From assembly GCF_050624435.1 (NCBI RefSeq), contig NC_134534.1, positions 66,487,501 through 66,551,500 of the forward strand: DNA of 64,000 nucleotides. Reading direction: 5' to 3'. Made by a program: the position numbers and the translations under genes. The stretch is from Tenrec ecaudatus. Taxonomy: Eukaryota; Chordata; Mammalia; Afrosoricida; Tenrecidae. Under the pieces are notes generated by a model. It ran no database searches. It was not told the origin of the DNA and saw nothing but the letters and a program-made list of their open reading frames with translations. This document shows, piece by piece, positions 1-10,679 of this stretch (its first letter is position 1; every line of letters begins with the position of its first letter).

Positions 1-301
1 TAGCCCAGGTGGCGGTGAAGCATGGTAGTAGGGCAGGAGGAAAGTCAAGGGAGATGGAGGAAAGAGCTAGGAGTCAAAGGGCATTCATGGAGGTCTAGAC
101 AAAGACATGTACATGCAAATATATATAGGAGGATGGGGAAATAGATCTATGTGTCTATAGGTCAAGTATTAAGGTGGCAGAAGGACCTTGGGCCTCTACT
201 AACTCCCTCAATGCATGAATACCTTCTTTTATTAAATTGGAACTCTACGATGCTCACTCTCCCGACACAACGGCTGGAGCCAAAGTGGGTGAACAAGTAA
301 A

Positions 302-795
302 TGTGGTGAAGAAAGCTGATGGTGCCCGGCTATCAAAAGAGATAGTGACTGGGGTCTTAAAGGCTTGAAGATAAACAAGCGGCCATCTAGCTCAGAAGCA
401 ACAAAGTCCACATGGAAGAACACACCAGCCTGTGTGATCGAGTGGTCCCAAAGGGATCAGTTACCAGGCATCAAAGAACAAAAAATCATATCATTGACTG
501 CACACCTCCATGATAGGATCGCTGAAGACAAATGGGTGCATAAGCAAATGTGGTGAAGAAAGCTGATGGTGCCCGGCTATCAAAAGAGATAGTGTCTGGG
601 GTCTTAAAGGCTTGAAGGTGAACAAGCGGCCATCTAGCTCAGAAGCAAATAAGCCCACATGGAAGAAGCACACCGGCCAGTGCGATCACGAGGTGCCCAA
701 GGGACCAGGTATAAGGCATCATGCAAAAAATAAAAAGATGTAAGTGTGTGTATGTATGTGTATATATGTGTATATGTATATATGTATGTGTATAT
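302..795 (+). repeat. Two tandem units of about 247 bp inside the L1 3' UTR
   Basis: The motif 'tgtggtgaagaaagctgatg' begins at 302 and again at 549, and the following 130-150 bases match closely, up to 'ccacatggaagaa'. The same doubling, with a 249-bp period, occurs in the antisense copy at 57108-58560. The copies at 43022-43850 and 53505-55000 have one unit. Confidence 0.8.
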
Positions 796-812
796 ATGTA
801 TATATATATCAT
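735..812. repeat. (TG/TA)n microsatellite
   Basis: Alternating tg, ta and tatg units within the L1 3' UTR. Such tracts are length-variable and carry no coding signal. Confidence 0.85.
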
Positions 813-1473
813 ATCAAATGAAGGGGGAAGTGCAGAGTGGAGACCCAAGGCCCAAGTGTCGGCCAATGGAGATCCCCTCATAGAGGGGTTTAGGAGAGGA
901 GATGGGTTAATTAGGGTGTGAGGTAGTATCGATGAAGAACACAGCTTTCCCCCAGATCCTGGATGCTTCCTCCCCCCAACTACCATGATCCGAATTCTAC
1001 CTTGCAGGGCTGGATAGGACAGAGGCTGTACACTGGTACATATGAGGGCTGGAGGTACATGGAATCCAGGGTGGATGATACCTTCAGGACCAAGGGTGTG
1101 AGGGACGATGCTGGGAGAGTGGAGGGTGAGTGGGTTGGAAAGGGGGAACTGATTACAAGGATCCACATGTGACCTCTTCCCTGGGAGAGGGACAGCAGAG
1201 AAGGGGGGAAGGGAGACTCCGGATAGGGCAAGATATGACAAAATAACGATGTATAAATTACCAAGGGCATATGAGGGAGGGGGGAATGGGAAGGGAGGGG
1301 GGAAAAAAAGAGGACCTGATGCAAGGGGCTTAAGTGGAGAGCAAATGCCTTGAGAATGATTGGGGCAGGGAATGTATGGATGTGCTTTATACAATTGATG
1401 TATGTATATGTATGGATTGTGGTAAGAGTTGTATGAGTCCCTAATAAAATGTGAAAGAAGAAAAGAGAAAAAA

Positions 1474-1605
1474 AATGATTAGGGCAAAGACTGTACAGAT
1501 GTGCTTTATACAATTGATGTATGTATATGTATGAACTGTGAAAAGAATTGTATCAGCCCCAATAAATTGTTAAAATAAATAAATTAATTAATTTAAAAAA
1601 AAATT
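1474..1605 (+). mobile_element. Second L1 3' terminus directly after the first
   Basis: The last 120 bases of the preceding element are repeated: 'tgattagggcaaagactgta' through 'cagccccaataaattgtt' and an A/T-rich tail, with about 15% difference from 1350-1455. The first tail (A-rich, 1450-1473) lies between them. This could be a second truncated L1 that landed in the first poly(A) tail, or a read-through or duplicated end. Confidence 0.65.
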
Positions 1606-2220
1606 GTACATTAAGAAAACATCCCAACCCAGTCCAGATCATGTCCATAAGTCTAATATTAGCCCATATCTCCAATACTAGTCAATAATTCCTCTTTAGA
1701 CTCACTCAGCTATACAATAATGCTGAAAGCAGGAAGATCACAGGCCAGTGGGTGGAGAGTCTTGTGGATCCAGTGGCAGTAGAAACATCTCAGACTCTCA
1801 GGAGTCTCCAAGTGTCTCCTCCAGCTCCCAGAGCTCTGCCTCATCAGCATAGCTCCATCAGTCTCATCAGTAATGTCTCACAGGGAGTAAGTGTATGTCT
1901 TGCCTCCAGTGAGCTATTTATCTCAGTGCAGTGGTTTTCAACCTTCCTAAAGCCATGACCCTTTAATACAGTTCCTCATGTTGTGGTGACCCCCAACCAT
2001 ACAATTATTTTCGCTGCTACTTCATAACTATGATTTTGCTACTGTTATGACTCAGGTGACCCCTGTGAAAGGGTTGCTTGACACCCAAAGTGGTTGGGAC
2101 TCACAGGTTGAGAACTGCTGCCTTAATTCCTCTAAACAAAATCATCAAGCTGTGACTGGATTGACTCCACCCCTTTAATCTTAATGCTCTCAAATTGACA
2201 ACAGATTATGTAATTACCAC
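1602..2220 (-). mobile_element. MaLR-like LTR, truncated, split by a SPIN element
   Basis: It matches the roughly 0.5-kb LTR family found intact at 39027-39503 and 51606-52144, in antisense. It begins within the family at 'tgtacattaagaaaacatcc' and ends at the family boundary 'taattaccaca'. The first roughly 90 bases of the family end are missing, where it abuts the L1 tail. Confidence 0.7.
1929..2120 (+). mobile_element. SPIN-type hAT miniature element
   Basis: It starts 'cagtggttttcaaccttcc' and ends 'caggttgagaactgctg', giving imperfect terminal inverted repeats. The inner part has the characteristic 'gtggtgacccccaaccata' and 'gctacttcataact' stretches. It encodes no transposase. It sits inside an LTR, so it is younger than that LTR. 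No clear 8-bp target duplication is left here. Confidence 0.8.
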
Positions 2221-2302
2221 AGGGGTGACCTGATTTGATTCATGTTTTTAAAATATCAGTGTAAATGTTCTGTTCAGAACAACTTATAGGAGAGGAAAGG
2301 TT

Positions 2303-2427
2303 AAGAAGCAAGGAGACAGGAGGGCAATGAATGTACAAATGTGCTTTACACAAATGATGTATGTATGGATTGTGATAAGAGTTGTATGAGCCCCTAATAA
2401 AACGATTAAAAAAAGAAACAAGGAGAC
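2303..2427 (+). mobile_element. Very short L1 3'-end insertion with target duplications
   Basis: Only about 95 bases of L1 3' end (2318-2412) are present, ending in 'cccctaataaaacg' and poly(A). It is flanked by 'aagaagcaaggagac' (2303-2317) and 'aagaaacaaggagac' (2413-2427), a 15-bp duplication with one mismatch. This is the signature of target-primed reverse transcription. Confidence 0.85.
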
Positions 2428-2697
2428 TAAAGAAGAGCTAGTGTTGCCATTCAGACTACAAGAAGTGATAAAAATCTGTTTGGGCTGGTGGTAGTGGAGG
2501 TGACAAACTGAAGTCCTTTCTATAACTAGTTCTCCTGTGTACAGATTCTCTCTTCTTTTTATCCATACACATAGCTCTAGCAATTCTCATTTACTTCTCA
2601 ATATCAACTATTCTTTACTAGACTATCATATAAACATGTTATTCTTCCATCTTGAAATATCATCTCTTGGCTCAGTTTAACACCTAGTTACCATACG

Positions 2698-3194
2698 TGA
2701 TACTCAAGGTTTTGTGTCAACTTGGATTCTCAGTAATTTAACAAGATTTAGTGATCTCCAATGATGAGATTTGCATAGGGATATGGCCTGCTTCCTATAT
2801 AAGTGGATGATTTGGGGAAGCTTATTTGCTTTTAAGGATCTGGATCCTGCTTCTGGCTCACTATGTAACCTCTGGCTCTTTTGACTTGATCCAGTGGCCT
2901 ACGATATAGCCTGCTGATGTTGGGAGTTGTTGGCAGTCTGCCATTGTACATGCTGACCTTGGGTTCACTTATTTCTGAAACCAGAAGAATGTTGTCTGGC
3001 CTGATGATTTTTCACTCATCAACCTTTGCAACTACATGTGTTAAAAGATTACTCCAGCCTGACATCTGACCCATGGGTTGGAACTTGCCCATCTCTACAA
3101 CTGAATGAGCCATTTATTTAATATAAACCACTCTGAACATACACATATATAAGCTTCAATGGTTCTGCTTCCTTAGGGAACTTGGCTTAAAACA
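2698..3194 (+). mobile_element. Older MaLR/MLT1-like LTR
   Basis: It has the layout of MLT1-type LTRs: start 'tgatactcaaggttttgtgt' followed by 'caacttgg', and a close resembling 'ggttctgcttccttagggaac' then 'ttggcttaaaaca'. It is more diverged than the 5-bp-flanked LTRs elsewhere, and no duplication is visible. The family name is from memory of the consensus. Confidence 0.55.
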
Positions 3195-4084
3195 CCATAT
3201 TTCATTGCTCTTTTCTGAAGAAATGTTCTCAAAATATTTCTTCTTCCTGATATTTTGTAACCTCTTCAATTATACGATTGCTCCAATCATGCTACCAGAA
3301 TTGTTCTTGCCATGGTTACTATTGCTAGATCCAGTGAATAGCTTTATTCCTTATCTAAGATGACTATCATTTTGTGTGTGGGGGCTGGATTGTGCTATTG
3401 TCAACACACCCTACCCAATGCAAAATGCTCAGGGAGAATCACTGAGTCACTGTTTGCATCTCCCTGTGTCATCCTGAGCCAATAGATTCTCAGAAACACC
3501 TTCAAAGTCTGATTTAGGCCAGGAGTTTTTCCTGCCATAAGCAATGCCCTCAGGGGGAACAGAATGGATGCTCCACCAGCCCCTGAATTACTGACAGTGT
3601 CCCTTAGACATCAGCTTTCTAAACACCAGGAGTTCAAAGCTGAAAATTTGGCTTTCAGTCTCAACTCTCTCCTGAAACATCACACCTGCAATCTGCCTGC
3701 CCAATTTAAAGGAGTGAGTTGTCCAGAAAAGCACTTTGAGTATCCAAGAGAACAGTGCTCCATCTGTAAATTGAGAGAGCATAAAAAAGAAAGGTCTGAA
3801 TTTCCATTAAGAATCCCCTGAGTCACCCATCTCCCTGCTTTCTGTTAGTCTGCACCATGCAACTTCAGCTCAGTGGGTTTTCTAAATCGTTCTGTTAATT
3901 TTAGCTGTTTCTAGATAGATAGCCATGTTCTAGGTGAATCATCGGGAAAATTGAGGCTAACAGCAAATAGCACACTGCTTTATGTGCACCACTTAATCAG
4001 CTCCTTAAAGAAAAAAAGAAAGACAGGCAGAATACCTTTTCATTACATGGGAGTGTCTGGATGATGCAGAATATGTGGGTATGC
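3195..4084. other. Unique sequence; one unassigned open frame
   Basis: No repeat or gene is recognised. An open frame of 85 codons lies at 3564-3821 (+), starting with an ATG after 'cagaatgg'. Its product matches nothing I know. It contains a C-x-x-C pair near its end (CSICKLRE) but no complete domain. I consider it most likely a chance frame. Confidence 0.4.
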
Positions 4085-4130
4085 GGGTGTGTGTACGAGT
4101 GTATAGGCATACGTGTGTATACACACACAT
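4085..4130. repeat. (GT)n/(CA)n tract
   Basis: Imperfect gtgtgt followed by acacac units, directly before an AfroSINE. Confidence 0.75.
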
Positions 4131-4321
4131 CTTACTGTGAATTGCCTTGACCCGATTTTGACTCACGGTGATCCCAGGTGTATGGAATCGCAGGGGTCCC
4201 TGAGGGTTTCAACGCTCTTCTCTTCTGAAAGCAGATTTCCACGGCTGTCTTGTAAGAGGGCATCTCTGTGTGAGTTTGAACCGCTGGTAGTTGAGTCCGT
4301 AACCATTTGTGCCACCTACTG
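4131..4321 (-). mobile_element. AfroSINE, antisense
   Basis: It shows the antisense AfroSINE order: 'attttgactcacggtgatcc', then 'gtgtgagtttgaaccgctgg', then 'ccatttgtgccacctac'. The tRNA-related head is at the right end. Confidence 0.75.
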
Positions 4322-4333
4322 AGTATCTACACA

Positions 4334-4482
4334 CACAGCCAAGCCACTCAGAAGCCCCCTACAAGAAAGGCTTGTGATCTGCTTTGGGAAATGTGGTAGC
4401 CAAGAAGACCCCATGAACCAGTTAGTTACACTCTGTAGCCCACCGGGTTGCCATGAGTCAGAATTGACTCACTAGCTCAATG
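4334..4482 (+). mobile_element. AfroSINE-related copy, diverged
   Basis: The tail 'gccatgagtcagaattgactc' is the sense AfroSINE/RTE-type 3' end; the head is decayed. It lies next to the preceding antisense copy, in the opposite orientation. Confidence 0.55.
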
Positions 4483-4489
4483 AAAGGAA

Positions 4490-5325
4490 TTCATTTTTAT
4501 GTATCTCTACATGCACGCGTGCACATGCATAGAAACAAATGTGAGGTGTGTGAGGAGTGATCAATGACGGCTCAGACAACTCCTTTGTTCACCTCTGACT
4601 CTGGAGTCTGCATTTTCTCAGTGAAGTACAGCCAAAAGAACATCCATACTCGTTCGTATCGGCATGCATCACAGAATTCGGTTGTTGTGTTTTTATTTTT
4701 TATTTGACTCATTGCCATTTCTGGTACAAATGAACAGGATCTTTGGAATGTCAAAGCGTGACTACTTAAGACAGAAAGGGTTACTTGTTCCATCTATCCC
4801 GGGTATCCACTGTGAATAAATATTGCCTTATTTGTTCATTATCTGACATATCAGCATGCTCCTATTCAGGAGAGTTTATCGGTTTAGATTAAGAATCTAT
4901 TTTGTAACCTGTTATTAAGCCAAACATTTCCCCCACATTATGACTACAAAGGGTCGTATTTTCCTGTCCTTCTCACCCCCACACAGTTCTGCCTTTGAAG
5001 CAAATTGAACAATAGAACTGCAGTTTTCTGTTCCAAAGAATTCAAAACCAGACTGCTCTGGGGAAAAATAAAATGACTTCCACGTCAAGGTGAAAGGGAG
5101 CGGATGATGAGCAGGCTGCACAAAGATGTCCTGTCCTCATCCCCCAGAGGAAGGTTATAAATTAGCCACCTTCCTTCTCAGGAAACCGAATAATTCCCCA
5201 GTTAGATGTAAGCTACACTCCTGCTGTCAGATATAAATTAGTGACTGGATTTTATCTTTGTATTTTTTTATCTCCCACAATACCCTGGAATGTGTCTCAA
5301 TGCTGCATTTGAACAAATGTAGGTA
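4490..5325. other. Unique sequence, nothing recognised
   Basis: No repeat family, RNA gene or convincing coding frame is seen. Antisense frames of 60-73 codons are present but have no recognisable product. Confidence 0.4.
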
Positions 5326-5327
5326 AA

Positions 5328-5678
5328 TGGATGTGAGGCAATGGTAGAATTCTCGCCTCCCGCATAGGAGATACCGATTCAGTTCCAGCCAGTTCACCTT
5401 ATGCACATCCATCACCCATTTATCAGTGGAGGCTTACATGCTTCTATGATACTGAACAGATTTCAGTAGAACTTTCAGACTAAGAGGGACTAGGAAGAAA
5501 GGCCTGGCCATCTACTTCTGAAACTCAGCCAGTGACTCATGCTCCCAATCCCCAACTAATTGTAGAGTTGGTACATGACTGGGCAGCATTTCATTTTGCT
5601 GTGATGAGGTCACTGTGAGTCACCCATTAGAAAGAGACTAACTTTTCAGCAGCTAACAGCAATAACAACAAAGCAAAG
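5328..5678 (+). mobile_element. tRNA-Gly-headed SINE with RTE-type tail
   Basis: The head 'caatggtagaattctcgcct' is the A-box region of tRNA-Gly(GCC), and 'attcagttccagccagttca' is a decayed B box. The body 'tttcagtagaactttcagac' leads to 'ctaggaagaaaggcctggcc', and the end is 'gcagctaacagcaataacaa', the RTE 3' end. A tRNA head fused to a LINE tail is the usual build of a SINE mobilised by that LINE. Confidence 0.75.
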
Positions 5679-5679
5679 G

Positions 5680-6635
5680 AATGGTTGAGTAAACCAGCGG
5701 AGTTAAACTTTTAAAAGCTTGCTGTAGAGACAGAGGTGAGAACTATTCCACCCATTTTATGAATCACTGATCCAAGAGTTAATTTATTTTAATCACAGGA
5801 ACTGGGAATCATCAGAGTCCTTTTAATACCAGTTTCCATGAGGCAGGGTATTTAGCATTTAGAGTAATTTTAAAAATACCCTATCATTATTATAAAATTT
5901 TGACTTCAACATAATCAGATGCATGTCAAATTGTAGAATCCAGATTGGATAATAGTCTATTGTTATCAAAGTCCGGTTATAGCTATATCTTAGTTAGATT
6001 TCTCTTACATGTCCTTCCAATTAAAGTCAGGTGTATGAACTAAACCATACCAAATTTAGGATATACCAAATTTAGGCTATACCGTCAACAATCATTTTGC
6101 AGACAGTTAGAAAGGTAATTGGAATGTTCTTGATGTCTCTAATGGCAATGTAGTTTGAATAATATGCGAAATCAGCATGAGTGGGGACTCCCCTCTCTTT
6201 TACATGAGTCTGAATCTATTGCATAGACAGTCAGATGTCAGGTACACGGTCAATAAGTGCTAACAGGATGAATAGATGACTATGATTTCTTTCTAAGAGT
6301 TCACTACAGCCAGTAAAACAAATGGGGTGCGGGGGTAGGTGCCATCAGAGAAAGATATTGATTTATTTTACAGAATTGGCTCAAGGCAATTGTGAAGCTA
6401 AACTGGCAAATCCAATGTCCGTAAGTCAGGTGTTGGGAAGAGAGAAGCAATCTGACAATGCTGTTTATAATCGGGAGGCTGAAGACACCTGAGATAAGGC
6501 CCCCTTTTTGTGAAGGCATTCAATTGGTTGTTTGAGTCCAATCCAAATATGAAAAGTAATCTACTTTATTTAAGATCAATCAAATTAATTTCATGAAACT
6601 ATTTCATAAAAGCAACTAGACCAACGCTTGACCAA
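5680..6635. other. Mostly unique sequence with a possible L2/MIR trace
   Basis: AT-rich DNA. At 6215-6285, 'ggtacacggtcaataagtgc' followed by 'aggatgaatagatga' resembles the L2 3' end (sense). Nothing else is recognised. Confidence 0.35.
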
Positions 6636-6639
6636 ATGA

Positions 6640-6806
6640 CTGGACACTGACTTGCAGTCACCCTGTAGTGCAGAGTAGAAGTGTCCTTATGGGTTTCCTA
6701 CCATCAACCTCATCTTTCTCTATTAGAGTGGCTGGTGGTTACAAACTCTTGACCCTGTGTTCAACTCAGCCCAATGCATAGCCTCCGACATCATCAGGGC
6801 TCCTTC
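6640..6806 (-). mobile_element. AfroSINE, antisense
   Basis: It contains 'cagtcaccctgtagtgcaga', 'gtggctggtggttacaaact' and the terminal 'atcatcagggctcc', the antisense of the AfroSINE head 'ggagccctggtgg'. Confidence 0.75.
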
Positions 6807-6817
6807 TGGGCACGCTG

Positions 6818-6992
6818 TAGCTGCTGTTGTTGTTAGGTGCTGTCGAGTTGGTTCAGCAGCCTTGGCACACCATTTTCACACTTGTTCTTATGTTTGAGCC
6901 CATAATTGCAGCCACTGTGTCAATCCACGTTGCTGAGGACCTACCTCTTTAATGCTGCCTCCCTACTTTCAAGGTCCCTCTCCTCCTGGGCA
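6818..6992 (-). mobile_element. RTE (BovB-like) 3' end, antisense
   Basis: 'gctgttgttgttaggtgctg' followed by 'tcgagttggttc', 'gagcccataattgcagccac' and 'tgtcaatcca' match the other RTE 3' ends in the window. It is truncated after about 175 bases. Confidence 0.75.
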
Positions 6993-6994
6993 CC

Positions 6995-7745
6995 GCAGCT
7001 TGGAAAAATTGATACATATCAATTAACCTCCATCAATTTGCTCTTCCGGGTTTACTGCTGAACTCTCTATTGAAAATTGACTGAAATCAAGTATCAACAT
7101 TAGGAAACAAAGAAACAAATAAAGAAAAGCAAGCAAGGAGAACAGATCAGACAAGAGCAGATGTAAGCAAGAAAATAGCTAAGATCAAGTTTTTCTCCAC
7201 AGCATGCTCAGCATCGCCAGTAACCTCTTCTCCAAGTTAGGGAAGAGTGACTGAGACGTCTAGAATTAACATGTGCTTGGAAGTAAATGTCCTCTTCTCC
7301 TTCCTAGCTACTTTCTGATTCTTTATACAGCAGCCATGCATGTAGCCTGTTCACATTTAGGGACTAAGCAATAAGTAGAAACATTAGGGAGAAATTGTAC
7401 TGTATACTTTTATAATAAAATCTTTGACTTATACTATATCTTGAATGCTAGTGCCATGACGCATTTTTGTTTTTCTTTGATTCTGCTTTGTTTTTATCTG
7501 TAGGATTGTGTAAAATCTAAACAGAATTCTGTAAAAAGCCTATTATGATCTTAGGGGGAAAATGCTTGTGAGGGTAAAGATACTAGTAAAATTAACTAAT
7601 TGAGGACTTACTGAGTAGGAGAATAATGTGATATTGATGTTGATTCTTTTTCCGTGTTAAATATATTTTCTCTTTGAATATATTTTCTAAGAAATTATTT
7701 ACTTTCTACTTAGTCTTATGATTGACCAACAGTGTACTTACTTAT
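6995..7745. other. Unique AT-rich sequence
   Basis: Nothing recognised. The right end is the target region into which the RPS24 retrocopy inserted. Confidence 0.4.
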
Positions 7746-7758
7746 AAGACAATAACCA

Positions 7759-8275
<517 letters not shown>

Positions 8276-8289
8276 AAGACAATAGCCAA

Positions 8290-8600
8290 ATAAATCAAAA
8301 CAATAAAAACAAAACAATGTCTACTATGTTATAGGACAGATAATTATAAACACCTTCTGTAAACATCAGGAACAAGGTATTATTAAATGGAAAAATCAAT
8401 AAATCTGCATAGAGAAACATGCAAAAGTTTCCAAAGAAATCATGATTGCTCTCTAATTAAAATTTTGCTTTTACTGAAGTGATGGTCAATATGCTAATGG
8501 AGGTAACTGATCTCGCCGTTTTCCTAGTGGTGCTATATTGAACTCAATGAGCTTTAGTCTTGCTCATCCATTATTTACCTTCTAACTGGGAACCACCTAA
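8290..8600. other. Unique AT-rich sequence
   Basis: No recognisable feature between the RPS24 retrocopy and the L1 fragment. Confidence 0.4.
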
Positions 8601-8604
8601 AAAT

Positions 8605-9500
8605 ATTACTGAGGTTCATCAAAGACTTCACCAAATGAGTAAAAAGAGAACCTGCAGACTGCGGGGAAAATGGCCATGTCATTTCTGAGAAGGGTTTGAT
8701 CTCCAAAATTTGTAGAAAACTTGAACACTTCAATACAGTCTAAAACTGGACCAAATACACTGACCAAGGAAGATATTTGGGAAGATGGCAAACACATGAA
8801 GAGATGAGCATTATTATTGCATTGCTCATGAGGGGTGCAAGTGGAAACTACAGTGAGATACTACATCACCCTGACAAATGAGACTCTGAAAAAAACAAAC
8901 TAACCAGAAAGCAACCAATATTGACAAGACTGTGGGGAAATTAAAACTCTTATACACTGCTGCTCAGAATGCAATATAGTGCAATGACTATGGAAAACAG
9001 TAGGCTCTTTCCATAAAGAGCTATAAATAGAAATGCCACACAAGCCAGCAATACAACTCCTAGGTATCAGAGAAACAAGAGCTTCACATCACTAGACATC
9101 TGCACAACTTCATTCCAGCATTGTTCACAACAGCGACTAGCTGGAAGTGTCTACCAAGGGATGAATGGGTAAACAAATAGTGGTACACACATACAAGGGA
9201 ATTTTACACACTGATAAAGAATAATGATGAATCTGTGAAACATCTAGCACCACGGAGGACCCTGGACGCTTAGATACTGCATGAAATCAGTCAAACACAA
9301 AAGGGAAAACATTGTATGAGACCACTATTATGTTTTTTAAAAAGCAACCATAGGTTTACACCAGAAATAAATATTCAATGATGATTACCAGGAATGGGGG
9401 TGGTGAAGAAAGGAGAATGACTAACTGCATACTAGATACAGGGGAATTTGGGGAAAAGTAAAGGCAATGCACAATAAGGGTGAAGTAGACACAATTTGCC
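8605..9500 (+). mobile_element. L1 ORF2 3' end plus start of 3' UTR, decayed
   Basis: The nucleotide order follows the C-terminal part of L1 ORF2: 'gcaaacacatgaagagatga', 'acagtgagatactacatcac', 'gactgtggggaaattaaaac', 'cattgttcacaacagcgact', then 'gggaattttacacactgata'. Stops and frameshifts interrupt the frame. No tail or duplication was found, so this is an old copy. Confidence 0.75.
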
Positions 9501-9639
9501 CAAGGCAAAGAAAAACATGGAGAGGTATGCAAGAATAAATAGCAATTATTGACAATTCTACAGCATATATAATCCTGCCACGCAGTAATAATAATAAATG
9601 ATTAATGATAAAAAGATAGATATGTTTACTAAGTAAATG

Positions 9640-9797
9640 TAGCAGATATACAGCCACATGAATATGTATGTATGTAAGTGCACACACATATATAGCTGTG
9701 GATATTTCTACATACTTATTTATAAGTGCTGCATGTATATTCACATATATGCACATATATGTAAATACATACTTTATATATATATATATATATACAC
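9640..9797. repeat. TATG/CATA and (TA)n low-complexity tract
   Basis: Alternating purine-pyrimidine runs end in an (AT) block at about 9773-9794. Confidence 0.8.
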
Positions 9798-9897
9798 ATT
9801 ACAGTTCATGGGTTCATTCTGAACAAAACATGTTTAAAATATCCCTGGAATTAGTTGGTTGCTGAGAAGTTCTGCAATACACTTGTCTTCTTCAAAA

Positions 9898-10099
9898 GTC
9901 TAAACTCACTATGCTCCAATCAATGCCAACTCAAAGTCACCCTACAGGGCAGGGAACTGCCCTGTGAATTTTCAATACTGTAACTCTGTAAGGCAGTAGA
10001 AAGGCCAGTCTGTTTCCATTGGATCAGCCGGTGGTTTCAAACCGCTAACCTTGTATTTAGCTGCCTAACACATAGCCACTATACCACTAGGGCTCCTTT
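9898..10099 (-). mobile_element. AfroSINE, antisense, near full length
   Basis: 'caatgccaactcaaagtcac', 'agccggtggtttcaaaccgc' and the terminal 'cactataccactagggctcc' are the antisense AfroSINE blocks in order. Confidence 0.85.
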
Positions 10100-10585
10100 T
10101 TTATTCTCATTAGGTGCCTTAAAACAAAGGTCCAGTCACAACAGTGGCTTCCAAGGAAACCCGAGGATATAGGTTTTTAAATATATATACATATTTCTAA
10201 TCCCAAAGGCGTGCTCTTGATAAATTTTTTAGAAGGACACAGGACAATCACAAAGGTTTATCATGAAAAAAAATTAAGAAAAGTGAAAGTTCCATTGCTG
10301 AGAAAGTCAGGAAAGCTGTGCTGAGGCATTTTTCTTCCATAATAACAATGCAGTGGCTTTTTCTTCAAAGGTGGCTGCGTTGTCCTATGAGAATTTCATT
10401 GGAGAGCCTTAGCTCATCCAACTCAGATCACTGATCTTGCCTCTTTAGACTTCCTTTTGTTACCCACACTCAACGAACATGTAAAAGGAACATGATTTGA
10501 TTCCTTTGAGGATGCCAAAACTGCTGTTTAACTGAGTATAAATTGAAGAGCAAAGAATTTGGGGTAAGTGTGAATCACCTGAGAA
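10100..10585. other. Unique sequence
   Basis: Nothing recognised on either strand. Confidence 0.4.
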
Positions 10586-10672
10586 CATATCTACAAATGT
10601 GCTTGATATAATTGATGTATGGACTGTCAAAAGAGCTGTAAGAGCCCGCAATAAAATGATTAACATAAAAAG
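10586..10672 (+). mobile_element. L1 3' terminal fragment
   Basis: 'tacaaatgtgcttgatataa' and 'gagcccgcaataaaatgatt' plus an A-rich end match the L1 3' end at 1400-1460. No convincing target duplication is seen. Confidence 0.75.
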
Positions 10673-10679
10673 AAAATTA

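Larger units (their letters stand above)
1..1472 (+). mobile_element. L1 3' UTR of a young afrotherian/tenrec-type L1
   Basis: The same sequence recurs at 12935-13765 and 43022-43850, and antisense at 53505-55000, 57108-58560 and 61800-61946. Its 3' end reads 'gattgtggtaagagttgtatgagtccctaataaaa' in short form, followed by an A-rich tail, as expected for the L1 end that primes retrotransposition. No ORF2 is present here, so this is the 3' UTR only; the window start cuts the left side. The L1 assignment rests on the short tailed copies with 14-15 bp target duplications elsewhere in the window. Confidence 0.75.

Noticed and set aside
980-1513. 177-codon minus-strand frame
   Set aside because: It overlaps the L1 3' UTR, starts in the second L1 terminus and is an alternative frame of the same low-stop sequence; no domain is seen.
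5328-5400. Possible functional tRNA-Gly gene
   Set aside because: The acceptor stem and B box are degenerate and the sequence continues into a SINE body, so it is a SINE head.
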